From assembly GCA_005502915.1 (NCBI GenBank), contig SCMT01000026.1, positions 1-55,073 on the forward strand: DNA of 55,073 bases, in the 5' to 3' direction. Position numbers and translations under genes: made by a program. Source of the DNA: Lysobacteraceae bacterium 2PB. Lineage in GTDB: Bacteria > Pseudomonadota > Gammaproteobacteria > Xanthomonadales > Xanthomonadaceae. The notes under the pieces are model-generated. The model saw nothing but the letters and a program-made list of their open reading frames with translations, was not told the DNA's origin and ran no database searches. Position 1 is the stretch's first letter, and each line of letters opens with the position of its first letter. This document shows positions 31,051-39,199 of this stretch, piece after piece.

Positions 31051-31857
31051 ATGGTCGCCTTCGATGCCAGCGAAAGCCTGATGCCGTTCCGTGCAGTGCG
31101 CGGAGGCGGGGCTGCGGCGGGCGCGGCCCTGACCGGCGCCATTCTGTTCGACCTGGAGCGCCTGCGGCAAGCCGGGCTCAAGGCTGCCGACCCGGCGTGG
31201 TTCGATCCCGCCTCGTGGGGCGATCACGCCCGGCCGGTCGGCAGCGGCGGACGCGGCGGGGCCTGGTTCATCGATGCCACGGCCGGCGGCGTGCCCCTCG
31301 GGGCGATGGTGCTGCGCCACTACCTGCGCGGCGGCGTCGCCGCGAAGTTCAGCCGCGACCGCTTCCTCTGGCAGGGGGCGGAGCGCAGCCGCAGCTTCGC
31401 GGAGTTCCGCCTGCTGCGCGAGGCCCTGCGCCGGAAACTGCCGGTGCCGCGCCCGGTCGCTGCGATCTACTGGCGCGAGGGCCTGCGCTACCGGGCCGGG
31501 ATCCTGCTCGAACGCCTCTGCGGCGTGGCCTCGCTGGCCGATCTGGCTGCAGTTCGCGGCGGCGAAGCGCCCTGGAATCTCGCCGGCCAGTTGGTCGCAC
31601 GCATGCACCGTGCCGGGCTGGACCATGCGGACCTCAATGCCCACAACCTGCTGTTCGACGATGCGGGGCGTGGCTGGATCATCGACCTGGACCGCGGCCA
31701 ATGGCGGATCCCCGCCACCGCATGGCGCGAACGCAACCTGGCGCGGCTGCAGCGCTCGCTGCTGAAGCTGCGCGGTGCCCGCGATGTCGCCGAAGTCGAA
31801 AGGGATTACGCGCGACTCCGCAGCGCGTACGATGCGCACTGGCAGCGCGGGACCTGA
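31051..31857 (+). CDS. kdkA: 3-deoxy-D-manno-octulosonic acid (Kdo) kinase
   Basis: A 268-residue Kdo kinase that phosphorylates Kdo of the LPS inner core at O-4. Kinase-like features are [12 protein letters not shown] early, [20 protein letters not shown] (phosphate-binding region with Lys), [18 protein letters not shown], and the catalytic loop [13 protein letters not shown] (Asp191-Asp203) with [10 protein letters not shown] as the metal-binding segment. The start at 31051 is directly after the divergent heptosyltransferase promoter. Usual length is about 250; the N-terminus is slightly longer here. It works together with the heptosyltransferase in core assembly. Confidence 0.93.
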   Translation: MVAFDASESLMPFRAVRGGGAAAGAALTGAILFDLERLRQAGLKAADPAWFDPASWGDHARPVGSGGRGGAWFIDATAGGVPLGAMVLRHYLRGGVAAKFSRDRFLWQGAERSRSFAEFRLLREALRRKLPVPRPVAAIYWREGLRYRAGILLERLCGVASLADLAAVRGGEAPWNLAGQLVARMHRAGLDHADLNAHNLLFDDAGRGWIIDLDRGQWRIPATAWRERNLARLQRSLLKLRGARDVAEVERDYARLRSAYDAHWQRGT

Positions 31858-31894
31858 CGCTGCCGTTGTCCGCGCAGCGAAAGGGTGCATCGAG

Positions 31895-32719
31895 ATGAGT
31901 TGGGCTTTGCGATTCCACGGCGTCGGCAACGCCTCGTCGGTCGAGCTGGGCTCGGCGATGGCGACGATCGAACGCGATGGCCGACCCTGGCTGACCATCG
32001 ACTGCGGCGCCGAAGGCCTGACCGCGTATCTGGCCCATTACGGCGAAGCGCCCCGCGCGCTGTTCATCACCCACACCCATCTCGACCATGTCGCCGGCTT
32101 CGAGCGGCTGTTCGTCGACAGCTTCTTCGACCCGGCGCGCTGCGGACGCGTGCGTGTCTACGTGCCCGCGCCGGTGGTGCCGCTGCTGCACCAGCGGGTC
32201 GGCGACTACCCGAATGCACTGGCCGAGGGCGGTGCGAACTTCTGGGATGCCTTCCAGGTGATCCCGGTCGGCGACGCTTTCTGGCACGACGGCGTGCGCC
32301 TGGAGACTTTCGAGGCGCGCCATCACTGGCCGCGCACCGCCTACGGCCTGCGCCTGCGCGGCAGCGTGGTCTGGACCGGCGATACCCGGCCGATCCCCGA
32401 AACCCTGGCCGTCATGGCGGGCGAGGGCGAGCAGGTGGCGCACGACTGCGCCATGCGCGGCAACCCCTCGCATACCGGCATCGCCGATCTCGAACGCGAG
32501 TATCCACGCGAGCTGCTCGACCGCTGCATCCTCTACCACTACGTCGGCGCCGCCGAAGGCGAGGCCTTGCGCGCGCGCGGGCACCGCGTGGCATCGCCGG
32601 GCGAGTGCGTGGCGCTGGCCGAACCGACCGCCGCGCGCGCCGAGCCCTTCGTGCCCGAGAATGCCGCACCCGATGCCGCACCTGTCGCCTCTTCATCGGC
32701 ATCGACGACCGCCGCCTGA
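31895..32719 (+). CDS. MBL-fold metallo-hydrolase
   Basis: A 274-residue metallo-beta-lactamase-fold protein. The metal motif is FITHTHLDHVAGFERL (His60, His62, Asp64, His65), later His in FEARHHWPRTAYGLRL, Asp in VVWTGDTRPIPE and His in ILYHYVGA. The C-terminal 30 residues are Ala/Pro/Ser-rich and disordered. The call is based on the motif; the family includes hydrolases acting on nucleic acids, lactones and other substrates, and the present one is not placed. It lies 38 bases after kdkA and 4 bases before moaA, in the same orientation. Confidence 0.85.
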   Translation: MSWALRFHGVGNASSVELGSAMATIERDGRPWLTIDCGAEGLTAYLAHYGEAPRALFITHTHLDHVAGFERLFVDSFFDPARCGRVRVYVPAPVVPLLHQRVGDYPNALAEGGANFWDAFQVIPVGDAFWHDGVRLETFEARHHWPRTAYGLRLRGSVVWTGDTRPIPETLAVMAGEGEQVAHDCAMRGNPSHTGIADLEREYPRELLDRCILYHYVGAAEGEALRARGHRVASPGECVALAEPTAARAEPFVPENAAPDAAPVASSSASTTAA

Positions 32720-32722
32720 GCC

Positions 32723-33754
32723 ATGAACGCCGTGCCGCACCCCGATCCGCATGCCGACGACCTGCCGCGCGACGCGCTGGGCCGGCCGCTGCGCGACCTG
32801 CGTCTGTCGGTGATCGAGGCCTGCAATTTCCGCTGTCCCTACTGCATGCCCGCTGATCGCGTGCCGGACGACCATGGCCTGGACGCGGCCTCGCGGCTCT
32901 CCTTCGACCAGATCGAGCGCCTCGTGCGCGGCTTCGTGCGCGTCGGCGTGCGCAAGTTGCGGATCACCGGCGGAGAGCCGCTGCTGCGCAAGCGCCTGCC
33001 CGAGCTGATCGCCCGGCTCGCCGCGCTCGACGGCCTGGACGACATCGCGCTGACCACCAACGGCAGCCTGCTCGCCGCACAGGCCCGGGCCTTGCGCGAG
33101 GCCGGGTTGCATCGCCTCACGGTCAGTCTCGATACGCTGGATCCGGACGGCTTCGCCGCGTTGTCGGGCGGGCGCGGCGCGCTCGCCGACGTGCTGCGCG
33201 GCCTCGACGCGGCGCGCGAGGCCGGCTTCACCGGCACCAAGCTCAACTGCGTCGTGCAGCGCGGCATCAACGACGACCAGGTGCTGCCGCTGATCGCGTT
33301 TGCGCGCGAACACGGGCACACGATGCGTTTCATCGAATACATGGACGTCGGCACCTGCAATGCATGGTCGATGGAACGGGTCGTGCCTTCGTCCGCACTG
33401 CGCGACGTCATCCATGCGCGCTGGCCGCTGCATCCGCTCGATCCGCACTATCGCGGCGAAGTCGCCGCACGCTACGGCTTCGACGACGGCCTGGGCGAGG
33501 TCGGTTTCGTCAGTTCGATCACTGCGCCGTTCTGCGGCGACTGCCACCGCGCGCGCGTGTCCGCCGACGGACGCCTCTACACCTGCCTCTTCGCAGCCGA
33601 CGGCACCGACCTGCGCCCCGATCTCGATGACGACGCGGCCTTCGTTTCCCGCCTCGACGCCCTCTGGCGCGCGCGCATCGACCGCTACAGCGAAGTGCGC
33701 GGCGAAGCCCGCGCCGCGCGTCGGCGCGTCGAAATGTTCCTGATCGGCGGCTAG
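32723..33754 (+). CDS. moaA: GTP 3',8-cyclase MoaA
   Basis: A 343-residue radical-SAM enzyme for the first step of molybdopterin synthesis (GTP to 3',8-cyclo-7,8-dihydro-GTP). The N-terminal cluster is EACNFRCPYCMP (Cys34, Cys38, Cys41); SAM-binding RITGGEPLLRK follows; the C-terminal cluster shows TAPFCGDCHRARVSADGRLYTCLF; the protein ends IGG, the Gly-Gly tail needed for activity. All motifs are intact. It begins the moa group. Confidence 0.96.
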   Translation: MNAVPHPDPHADDLPRDALGRPLRDLRLSVIEACNFRCPYCMPADRVPDDHGLDAASRLSFDQIERLVRGFVRVGVRKLRITGGEPLLRKRLPELIARLAALDGLDDIALTTNGSLLAAQARALREAGLHRLTVSLDTLDPDGFAALSGGRGALADVLRGLDAAREAGFTGTKLNCVVQRGINDDQVLPLIAFAREHGHTMRFIEYMDVGTCNAWSMERVVPSSALRDVIHARWPLHPLDPHYRGEVAARYGFDDGLGEVGFVSSITAPFCGDCHRARVSADGRLYTCLFAADGTDLRPDLDDDAAFVSRLDALWRARIDRYSEVRGEARAARRRVEMFLIGG

Positions 33755-33756
33755 GC

Positions 33757-34428
33757 GTGATGCTGGCGCAACTGGATGCCGAGGGCGCCCTCTGCCTGGC
33801 TTCGGGTCTTTCCCCGGAGCGGCTTGCCGCTCTGCCTGTCGACGAGGCCCTGGACGACGGCCTCGCCGGTGCGCGCGACCTTCTGCTGCAGCCCTGGTGC
33901 GCACACCTTGTTCCGCAACTCCGCCATCGCCTGCATGCGGCAGGCGTCCTGTCCATGGACGCGGTTGCGATCCAGTGCACGCTCTTCCGCAAGACCGCCG
34001 ATTGCAACTGGAAAGTGCCTTACCACCAGGATCTGTCGGTGCCGGTCGCTGCTCGCGTCGAGCATCCGGCACTCACGGGTTGGTCGTTGAAGCCCGATGG
34101 CCTCTACGTCCAGCCACCGGAAGCGCTGCTGACCGACCTGCTCGCGGTGCGTCTGCATCTCGACATCTGCGGCGAGGATGATGGGCCGCTGCGCATCGTG
34201 CCGGGCTCGCACCGTGCCGGACGCCTGCCGTCCGCAGCGATCGCGGACATCCCGAAATCCGCCCGCGAACGCAGCTGCGTCGCGGCACGAGGCGACCTGT
34301 GGCTGATGCGGCCACTGGTGCTGCACGCATCGTCCCGCGCGTCGCGGCCGAATGGCCGGCGCGTCCTGCATTTCCTGTTCGCGCCACCCGACCCGGGCCA
34401 TGGCCTGCAATGGAGAATCGCCGTTTGA
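33757..34428 (+). CDS. Phytanoyl-CoA dioxygenase (PhyH)-like protein
   Basis: A protein of 222-223 residues with a PhyH-type 2-oxoglutarate/Fe(II) dioxygenase fold. The His-x-Asp pair is [23 protein letters not shown] is the turn after strand 6; distal His is [13 protein letters not shown] and the 2-oxoglutarate-binding Arg is in [12 protein letters not shown]. The frame opens at a GTG (33757) followed directly by ATG (33760); either can start it. It is wedged between moaA and moaC with end overlap to moaC, so it is co-expressed with molybdopterin synthesis. The substrate is unknown. Confidence 0.88.
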   Translation: MMLAQLDAEGALCLASGLSPERLAALPVDEALDDGLAGARDLLLQPWCAHLVPQLRHRLHAAGVLSMDAVAIQCTLFRKTADCNWKVPYHQDLSVPVAARVEHPALTGWSLKPDGLYVQPPEALLTDLLAVRLHLDICGEDDGPLRIVPGSHRAGRLPSAAIADIPKSARERSCVAARGDLWLMRPLVLHASSRASRPNGRRVLHFLFAPPDPGHGLQWRIAV

Positions 34429-34937
34429 ACACGCGTTCACGCAGCAGAGGTTCACGACTCACCCATCTCGACGCCGACGGCCGCCCGGCCATGGTCGATG
34501 TGTCGTCCAAGGTCGCCACCGCGCGCGCCGCGACTGCGGAGTGCCGGGTGAAGTTTCCCGCGGCGGTCGCCGCCGAACTGCACCGCAATGGCCTGAAAAG
34601 CGCCAAGGGCGGCGTGGTCGACACCGCCATCATCGCCGGCACGCTGGCGGTCAAGCGCACCCACGAGCTGATCCCGTTCTGCCATCCGCTGCCGATCGAC
34701 GGCATCCGCTTCGCCATCGAATGGCGCAGCGATCGCGAGCTGGAGATCGTCTGCACGGTCAGGACGGTGCATCGCACCGGTGTCGAGATGGAGGCCCTGA
34801 CCGGCGCCACCATCGCCGCGCTCACCGTCTACGACATGTGCAAGGCGCTGTCGCACGCAATCGTGCTGGGGCCGGCGAAGCTGCGTGGCAAGCGCGGCGG
34901 CAAGCGCGATGTCGGCACGATCGCGGAGCCTGCCTGA
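34425..34937 (+). CDS. moaC: Cyclic pyranopterin monophosphate synthase MoaC
   Basis: A 170-residue MoaC that converts 3',8-cyclo-7,8-dihydro-GTP to c[23 protein letters not shown] is the family N-terminus, [20 protein letters not shown] and [12 protein letters not shown] hold the active-site Lys and His, and the tail is [12 protein letters not shown]. The TTG at 34425 overlaps the previous TGA (TTGA) and GGAGAA lies nine bases before it; an in-frame ATG at 34410 gives 175 residues and is the alternative. Its stop overlaps moaD. Confidence 0.92.
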   Translation: MNTRSRSRGSRLTHLDADGRPAMVDVSSKVATARAATAECRVKFPAAVAAELHRNGLKSAKGGVVDTAIIAGTLAVKRTHELIPFCHPLPIDGIRFAIEWRSDRELEIVCTVRTVHRTGVEMEALTGATIAALTVYDMCKALSHAIVLGPAKLRGKRGGKRDVGTIAEPA

Positions 34938-35176
34938 TGGCGCGCGTGACCGTGCTGTATTTCGCCAGCCTGCGCGATGCCGCCGCCCGCGACAGCGAGG
35001 TGGTCGATCACGAGGGCGACCTGGCGGCCCTCTACGCACATCTGCGCGAACGTCACGGCTTCGCATTGCCGATCGAGCGCGTCCGGGTCGCGATGGATGG
35101 CGCCTTCGCCGACTGGCGGGATTGCCCTCGCGGCGGCGCCGAAGTGGCGTTCATTCCGCCCGTGTCCGGCGGCTGA
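34937..35176 (+). CDS. moaD: Molybdopterin synthase sulfur-carrier MoaD
   Basis: A 79-residue ubiquitin-like sulfur carrier: strand VTVLYFASLRDAAARD, helix DLAALYAHLRERHGF, and the C-terminus EVAFIPPVSGG, whose Gly-Gly is adenylated and thiocarboxylated. The ATG overlaps the moaC stop (TGATG). MoaE, its partner subunit, is encoded 1.7 kb downstream beyond an aminopeptidase gene. Confidence 0.95.
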   Translation: MARVTVLYFASLRDAAARDSEVVDHEGDLAALYAHLRERHGFALPIERVRVAMDGAFADWRDCPRGGAEVAFIPPVSGG

Positions 35177-35277
35177 GCAGGATTTGGCCTGAACGCCGCG
35201 TTCCAGGGCGCCTTCTGTGATCCACATCGCGGATGGGGTAGCCTTGCGATCCCGTTTCAGCTGCATGAGCCCGACTG

Positions 35278-36828
35278 ATGACCCGTCTGCACGCCGTCAC
35301 CGACCTCGATTCCGTGCTCGCCGACCCGGCGCGCCACGATGCCCTCGTCGTGGTCGCCCATGACCTGCCTGCCGTCGCGCACCCCTTGATCTCCCGGGCC
35401 TTCACGACCGCGAGCGGCGTCGATGCGCAGGCCGCGCAGGCGATCTCGCTGGTGCCCTGCGCCGATGCGCCCGGCGGGCGCGTGATCCTCGCGCCCACCG
35501 GTCCGGTGCTCCGCGATCACGATGACGTGCGTCGCTATACCGAAGCCGCGCAGGCCGGCATCCGCCGCGCTCGCGATGCCGGTGCACGCGCGCCGCTGAT
35601 CGTGCTGGCGCCGCCGCCGGCCGACGTCCGCCATCGCAATGCCGCACGCGTCGCCGCGCTAGCCGCGATCGGCGGATTGTGGGAGCCGCTGGAAGCGCGC
35701 GAAGCGCTGGGCGCGTCGACCGAGCCAGTGGCATCGATCGGTTTCTCCGTGCTCGATGGCGCGTTCGGCGAGGCCGATGCGGCATGGGTCGAAGCGGTCA
35801 ATGCCGGCATGCGTCTCGCCCGCGACCTCGCCGGCACCGATCCGGAGCGCATGGCGCCGCCGAAGTTCGCGCAGTACTGCGTCGACGCGTTCCGCGATAC
35901 CTCGGTGCATGTGTCGGTCAACAGCGACCAGGAGGCGCTGCGTCGCGATTACCCGCTGCTCAGCGCCGTGGCGCGCGCCAGCCTCGATGTCGAGCGTCAT
36001 CGTCCCTGCGTGGTCCGTCTCGAATACGCGCCGCAGGGCCCGGTCGAACGCACGTTGCTGTTCGCGGGCAAGGGCCTGACCTACGACACCGGCGGCGCCG
36101 ATCTCAAGACCGATGGCCACATGGCCGGCATGAGCCGCGACAAGGGCGGCGCTGCAGCGGTCGCCGGTTTCGTCCTCGCCGTCGCACGCCTCGGCCTGCC
36201 GGGCGTGAAGGTCATCGCCGAGCTCGGCGTGGTCCGCAATTCGATCGGCCCCGACAGCTTCGTCGCGGACGAAATCATCCGCAGCCATGCCGGCGTGCGC
36301 GTGCGCATCGGCAATACCGATGCCGAAGGCCGCCTCGTGCTCGCCGACCTGCTGTCGCACCTGCGCGAGGACGCGCTGCAGGCCACCGCGCCGCGGCTGT
36401 TCAGCGTCGCCACACTCACCGGCCACGCCAATCGCGCGGTGGGCCCGTACAACATCGCGCTTGACAATGGTCCGGCGCGTGCGGCGGGCGTTGCCGAATC
36501 CCTGTCGAAGCAGGGCGACCAGTGGGGCGATCCCTTCGAGGTCTCGCGGCTGCGTCGCGAGGACTACGATTTCGTCGCGCCGCGCAGTCGCGCCGACGAC
36601 CTGCTGTCGTGCAACAACCTGCCGTCCTCGGCCACGCCGCGCGGCCACCAGTTCCCGATGGCCTTCCTCGCCATCGCTTCCGGACTGGATCGCCACGGCA
36701 GCGACGCGTCGCAACCGCTGGCGTTCACGCACATCGACATCGGCGGCAGCGGCGTGGAAGGCGGCGACTGGCAGCACGGCCGCCCGTCGGCGCGCCCGGT
36801 CGTGGCGATGCTCGCCGCGTTGACCTGA
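35278..36828 (+). CDS. Leucyl aminopeptidase family M17
   Basis: A 516-residue M17 metallo-aminopeptidase with an N-terminal divergent domain (1-180) and a catalytic C-domain: KGLTYDTGGADLKTDGHMAG (metal Lys/Asp), MSRDKGGAAAVAGFVLAVAR, IIRSHAGVRVRIGNTDAEGR ending in LVLADLL (catalytic NTDAEGR). It hydrolyses N-terminal residues, commonly leucine or Cys-Gly. It stands between moaD and moaE in the same orientation (100 and 13 bases), an insertion of an unrelated enzyme into the molybdopterin group. The variant NTDAEGRLVLADLL is the family-defining motif; other metal ligands are conserved. Confidence 0.93.
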   Translation: MTRLHAVTDLDSVLADPARHDALVVVAHDLPAVAHPLISRAFTTASGVDAQAAQAISLVPCADAPGGRVILAPTGPVLRDHDDVRRYTEAAQAGIRRARDAGARAPLIVLAPPPADVRHRNAARVAALAAIGGLWEPLEAREALGASTEPVASIGFSVLDGAFGEADAAWVEAVNAGMRLARDLAGTDPERMAPPKFAQYCVDAFRDTSVHVSVNSDQEALRRDYPLLSAVARASLDVERHRPCVVRLEYAPQGPVERTLLFAGKGLTYDTGGADLKTDGHMAGMSRDKGGAAAVAGFVLAVARLGLPGVKVIAELGVVRNSIGPDSFVADEIIRSHAGVRVRIGNTDAEGRLVLADLLSHLREDALQATAPRLFSVATLTGHANRAVGPYNIALDNGPARAAGVAESLSKQGDQWGDPFEVSRLRREDYDFVAPRSRADDLLSCNNLPSSATPRGHQFPMAFLAIASGLDRHGSDASQPLAFTHIDIGGSGVEGGDWQHGRPSARPVVAMLAALT

Positions 36829-36841
36829 GGACGTTCCGGGC

Positions 36842-37264
36842 ATGGCGCGATTCGCGATCGCCGACGACGCGTTCGACATCGCGCCCCTGCGCGCCGGCCT
36901 GTTGCGCGCCGAAGCCGGCGCCTATGCCAGTTTCGAGGGCTGGGTCCGCAACCACAACGACGGACGTGCCGCCACCGGCCTGCGCTACGAGTCCTATCGC
37001 GCGCTCGCCGAAGCGGAAGGTGAGCGTATCCTCGACGAAGCGCTGGCGCGTTTCCCGATCGCCGATGCCGCTTGCGTGCATCGCATCGGCGATCTCGCCG
37101 TCGGCGACCTCGCGGTCTGGGTCGGCGTCAGCGCCGCGCACCGCGATGCCGCCTTCGCCGCGTGTCGCTGGATCATCGACGAAGTGAAATCCCGGGTGCC
37201 GATCTGGAAGCACGAGCGATACGCCGAGGGTGATGCGCAGTGGCTGCATCCGTCATCGCCCTGA
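36842..37264 (+). CDS. moaE: Molybdopterin synthase large subunit MoaE
   Basis: A 140-residue catalytic subunit that transfers sulfur from MoaD to cPMP. YASFEGWVRNHNDGRAATGL, LRYESYRALAEAEGERILDE, VHRIGDLAVGDLAVWVGVSA and VKSRVPIWKHERYAEG contain the conserved Arg, Lys and His residues. It follows the aminopeptidase stop by 13 bases, so it is read in the same transcript. moaB/mogA and modABC are not in the window. Confidence 0.95.
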   Translation: MARFAIADDAFDIAPLRAGLLRAEAGAYASFEGWVRNHNDGRAATGLRYESYRALAEAEGERILDEALARFPIADAACVHRIGDLAVGDLAVWVGVSAAHRDAAFAACRWIIDEVKSRVPIWKHERYAEGDAQWLHPSSP

Positions 37265-37294
37265 GCTTTGTCCAGGCCTGACTCGACTCGGGCA

Positions 37295-38476
37295 TCAGTT
37301 CATCGCGCCGAGGAATCCCGAATACACTTCGGCCGCTTCGAGGAAGCCGTGGCCGTTCCTGCGGGCGAGCAGCGCGGGTTCGAGGATCTTCGTGTAATCG
37401 GCTGCGAGCATGTCGTCGATTTCGGCAGGATCCTTGCGATCCGACCATGCCAGGATCAGGTCGGTGCGATGTCGTTCGAGCAGCGCGATGAATGCCTCGA
37501 TCTTCTCAGGCTGCACGTAGCCGCCGAGGCTGTAGTTGCAGGGGATCGTGGTGCAGAAAGCGCCGCGCAGCCGGCTGTCCTCGCGGACGAGGTCCCGGAA
37601 CAGCGGCTCGGGCGTTTCGAACAGATGGTCGACTTCCACCCCGATCTCGTCGAACAGCCGGGTCGGCCAGACATGGCCGCGCCCCATCCACCCCGGCAGC
37701 CACTGCGCTGCGAGGTTGATGATGTCGAAGGGCAGGCACTCGATGTACTCCGACGGCACCATGGGCTCGTCCAGCAGATAGTCCTCGATCGGATCGTCGC
37801 TGCTTCTTTCCGCCCAGAATCGCTGCAACAGCAGCAGTTTCCGTTCGATATGGCGGCGCACCGATGCGCGATCGAGGGCAGCGGCCTCCGATGCGTCGAG
37901 CTGCGGCAGGTGCGCTTCCAGCGGATGGAAGCGATCGAGCACGGCGACGACCTCGGGCGCGCAGCGCGGGTCGACCCTGTCGCGCATGGCGTCGAGCCGG
38001 GCGAACATGCGTCGCGCGATGGCGTCGACATCGTCTTCGCCGGCCTGCATGTAGGCATCGAACTCGCGCAGCGCCTCATCGCTGTTCCCCGCGACGATGA
38101 AGAAGGGGCGCCCCCATACGGAGAGATCGGAGTCGAAGCCGGGGATGCCGCTGGTGCACACCCAGGCTTCGGGCGGTGCAGGCGGCGGTGCAGGACGTCT
38201 TCCGGTCAGGCGCTGCCAGAGTGTCGGAGGAGGCGCCGGCGGCGGCGGTGCGGGGCGTGGAACGGCGGCATTGCGCTGCGCAGCGTGGATCGCATGGTCC
38301 AGCGATACCGTACGCAAGCCCCAGCCATTGGCCCGGTGGGCGACCAGGTTCAGCCGCGTCGCGCGATCGATGTCATCGGACAGGTCGTCAAGCGTGCTGC
38401 GCCCCATGACGAAGGGAATGAGCCGCTCGCGGAGGAATGCCACGTCGATGGCATGGTTGCTGATGTCGTAACCCAT
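37295..38476 (-). CDS. Conserved hypothetical protein, 393 residues
   Basis: A 393-residue protein of unknown family. The N-terminus MGYDISNHAIDVAFLRERLI resembles a conserved opening in other xanthomonad proteins; a Pro/Ala-rich linker (about 90-125: PRPAPPPPAPPPTLWQRL) separates it from a larger alpha/beta part with a Trp/Tyr-rich middle (SEYIECLPFDIINLAAQWLP) and GAFCTTIPCNYSLGGYVQPE. No transmembrane segment and no catalytic motif are evident. Start ATG 38476 avoids a 27-residue N-terminal extension. Its 3' end converges on moaE. Function cannot be inferred. Confidence 0.65.
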   Translation of the reverse strand: MGYDISNHAIDVAFLRERLIPFVMGRSTLDDLSDDIDRATRLNLVAHRANGWGLRTVSLDHAIHAAQRNAAVPRPAPPPPAPPPTLWQRLTGRRPAPPPAPPEAWVCTSGIPGFDSDLSVWGRPFFIVAGNSDEALREFDAYMQAGEDDVDAIARRMFARLDAMRDRVDPRCAPEVVAVLDRFHPLEAHLPQLDASEAAALDRASVRRHIERKLLLLQRFWAERSSDDPIEDYLLDEPMVPSEYIECLPFDIINLAAQWLPGWMGRGHVWPTRLFDEIGVEVDHLFETPEPLFRDLVREDSRLRGAFCTTIPCNYSLGGYVQPEKIEAFIALLERHRTDLILAWSDRKDPAEIDDMLAADYTKILEPALLARRNGHGFLEAAEVYSGFLGAMN

Positions 38477-38671
38477 GAAGGCCCCCGGAGTATCAGGCCA
38501 GCGTAATGCGCCGTTCCGGTCCTGGACAACCGGTCCAGAGACGGGATGCGCCATCACGACAGGCTCGGCAACAGCAGCTGCGCGACAAGCCGGGCCGCCA
38601 GCACACGGGCAGTGAAATCACGGGATGGCGACCTGCCAGCGGCGCGTCGAAAGCCAGGTCCCGGAAATGGC

Positions 38672-38779
38672 GATGGCCCCGCCGGCTGACCTCGGCGCCC
38701 GCATCGACCGATACCGTTGCTGCCTTCCGGCCCTGGCGGGGTTTTCGATCTAGCGTCGCGAGGGGCCGACGGGGCCACC
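38672..38779 (-). ncRNA. ffs: Signal recognition particle 4.5S RNA
   Basis: The minus strand reads CCAGGGCCGGAAGGCAGCAA (about 38717-38736), the invariant SRP domain IV loop (GGAAGGnAGCA), and the ends pair: GGCCCCGUCGGC (38776-38765) with GCCGGCGGGGCC (38686-38675). The RNA binds Ffh and guides membrane-protein export. Position next to dnaX is common in gammaproteobacteria. Ends are given to within a few bases. Confidence 0.9.
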
Positions 38780-38816
38780 ATAGACGTTGCATCAGCGACG
38801 CTGACGAACTTGGAAC

Positions 38817-38932
38817 TGGCGGAGAGAGGGGATTCACTCGGCGCAATGCACCTCGCCCTTCGGGCGGCTTCGCCGTGCAAACCAGCTGCGCCGGTTTGTC
38901 GAACCCACGGGGGTTCTCACCCCCTCTCCAGC
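38817..38932. repeat. Element bounded by tRNA-Ser 3'-end sequences
   Basis: The left end CTGGCGGAGAGAGGGGATTC copies the 3' end of the tRNA-Ser(GGA) at 38982; the right end GGGGGTTCTCACCCCCTCTCC resembles the same T-arm/acceptor in opposite orientation. The middle (CGCCCTTCGGGCGGC, GCAAACCAGCTGCGCCGGTT) folds into short hairpins. A diverged relative lies at about 28610-28730 near tRNA-Ser(CGA). Confidence 0.65.
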
Positions 38933-38981
38933 GTCGCCGGCGAAACCCACGCGAACTGGACCATCACTGCACCTTTGAATC

Positions 38982-39074
38982 TGGCGGAGAGAGGGGGATT
39001 CGAACCCCCGAAGCGCGGTTTAGACGCTTACACACTTTCCAGGCGTGCTCCTTCAACCACTCGGACACCTCTCC
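38982..39074 (-). tRNA. tRNA-Ser (anticodon GGA)
   Basis: Minus-strand class II tRNA of 93 bases with encoded CCA. Acceptor GGAGAGG/CTCTCC, anticodon loop CTGGAAA with anticodon GGA (reads UCC/UCU), a long variable arm (GTAAGCGTCTAAACCGCGC), T loop GGTTCGAATCC. It is upstream of and divergent from dnaX. Confidence 0.95.
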
Positions 39075-39199
39075 GCATCTTTCCCCGACGTTGGCATCCA
39101 GCCGTCTCGGGGCCGATGATTCTAGCTTTATAGGGCCGGCGAGACAAGGAAAGGCCCGGCGCGGGTCCGGCCGAACGGCGCCCATGGCAGAATGTGCCC

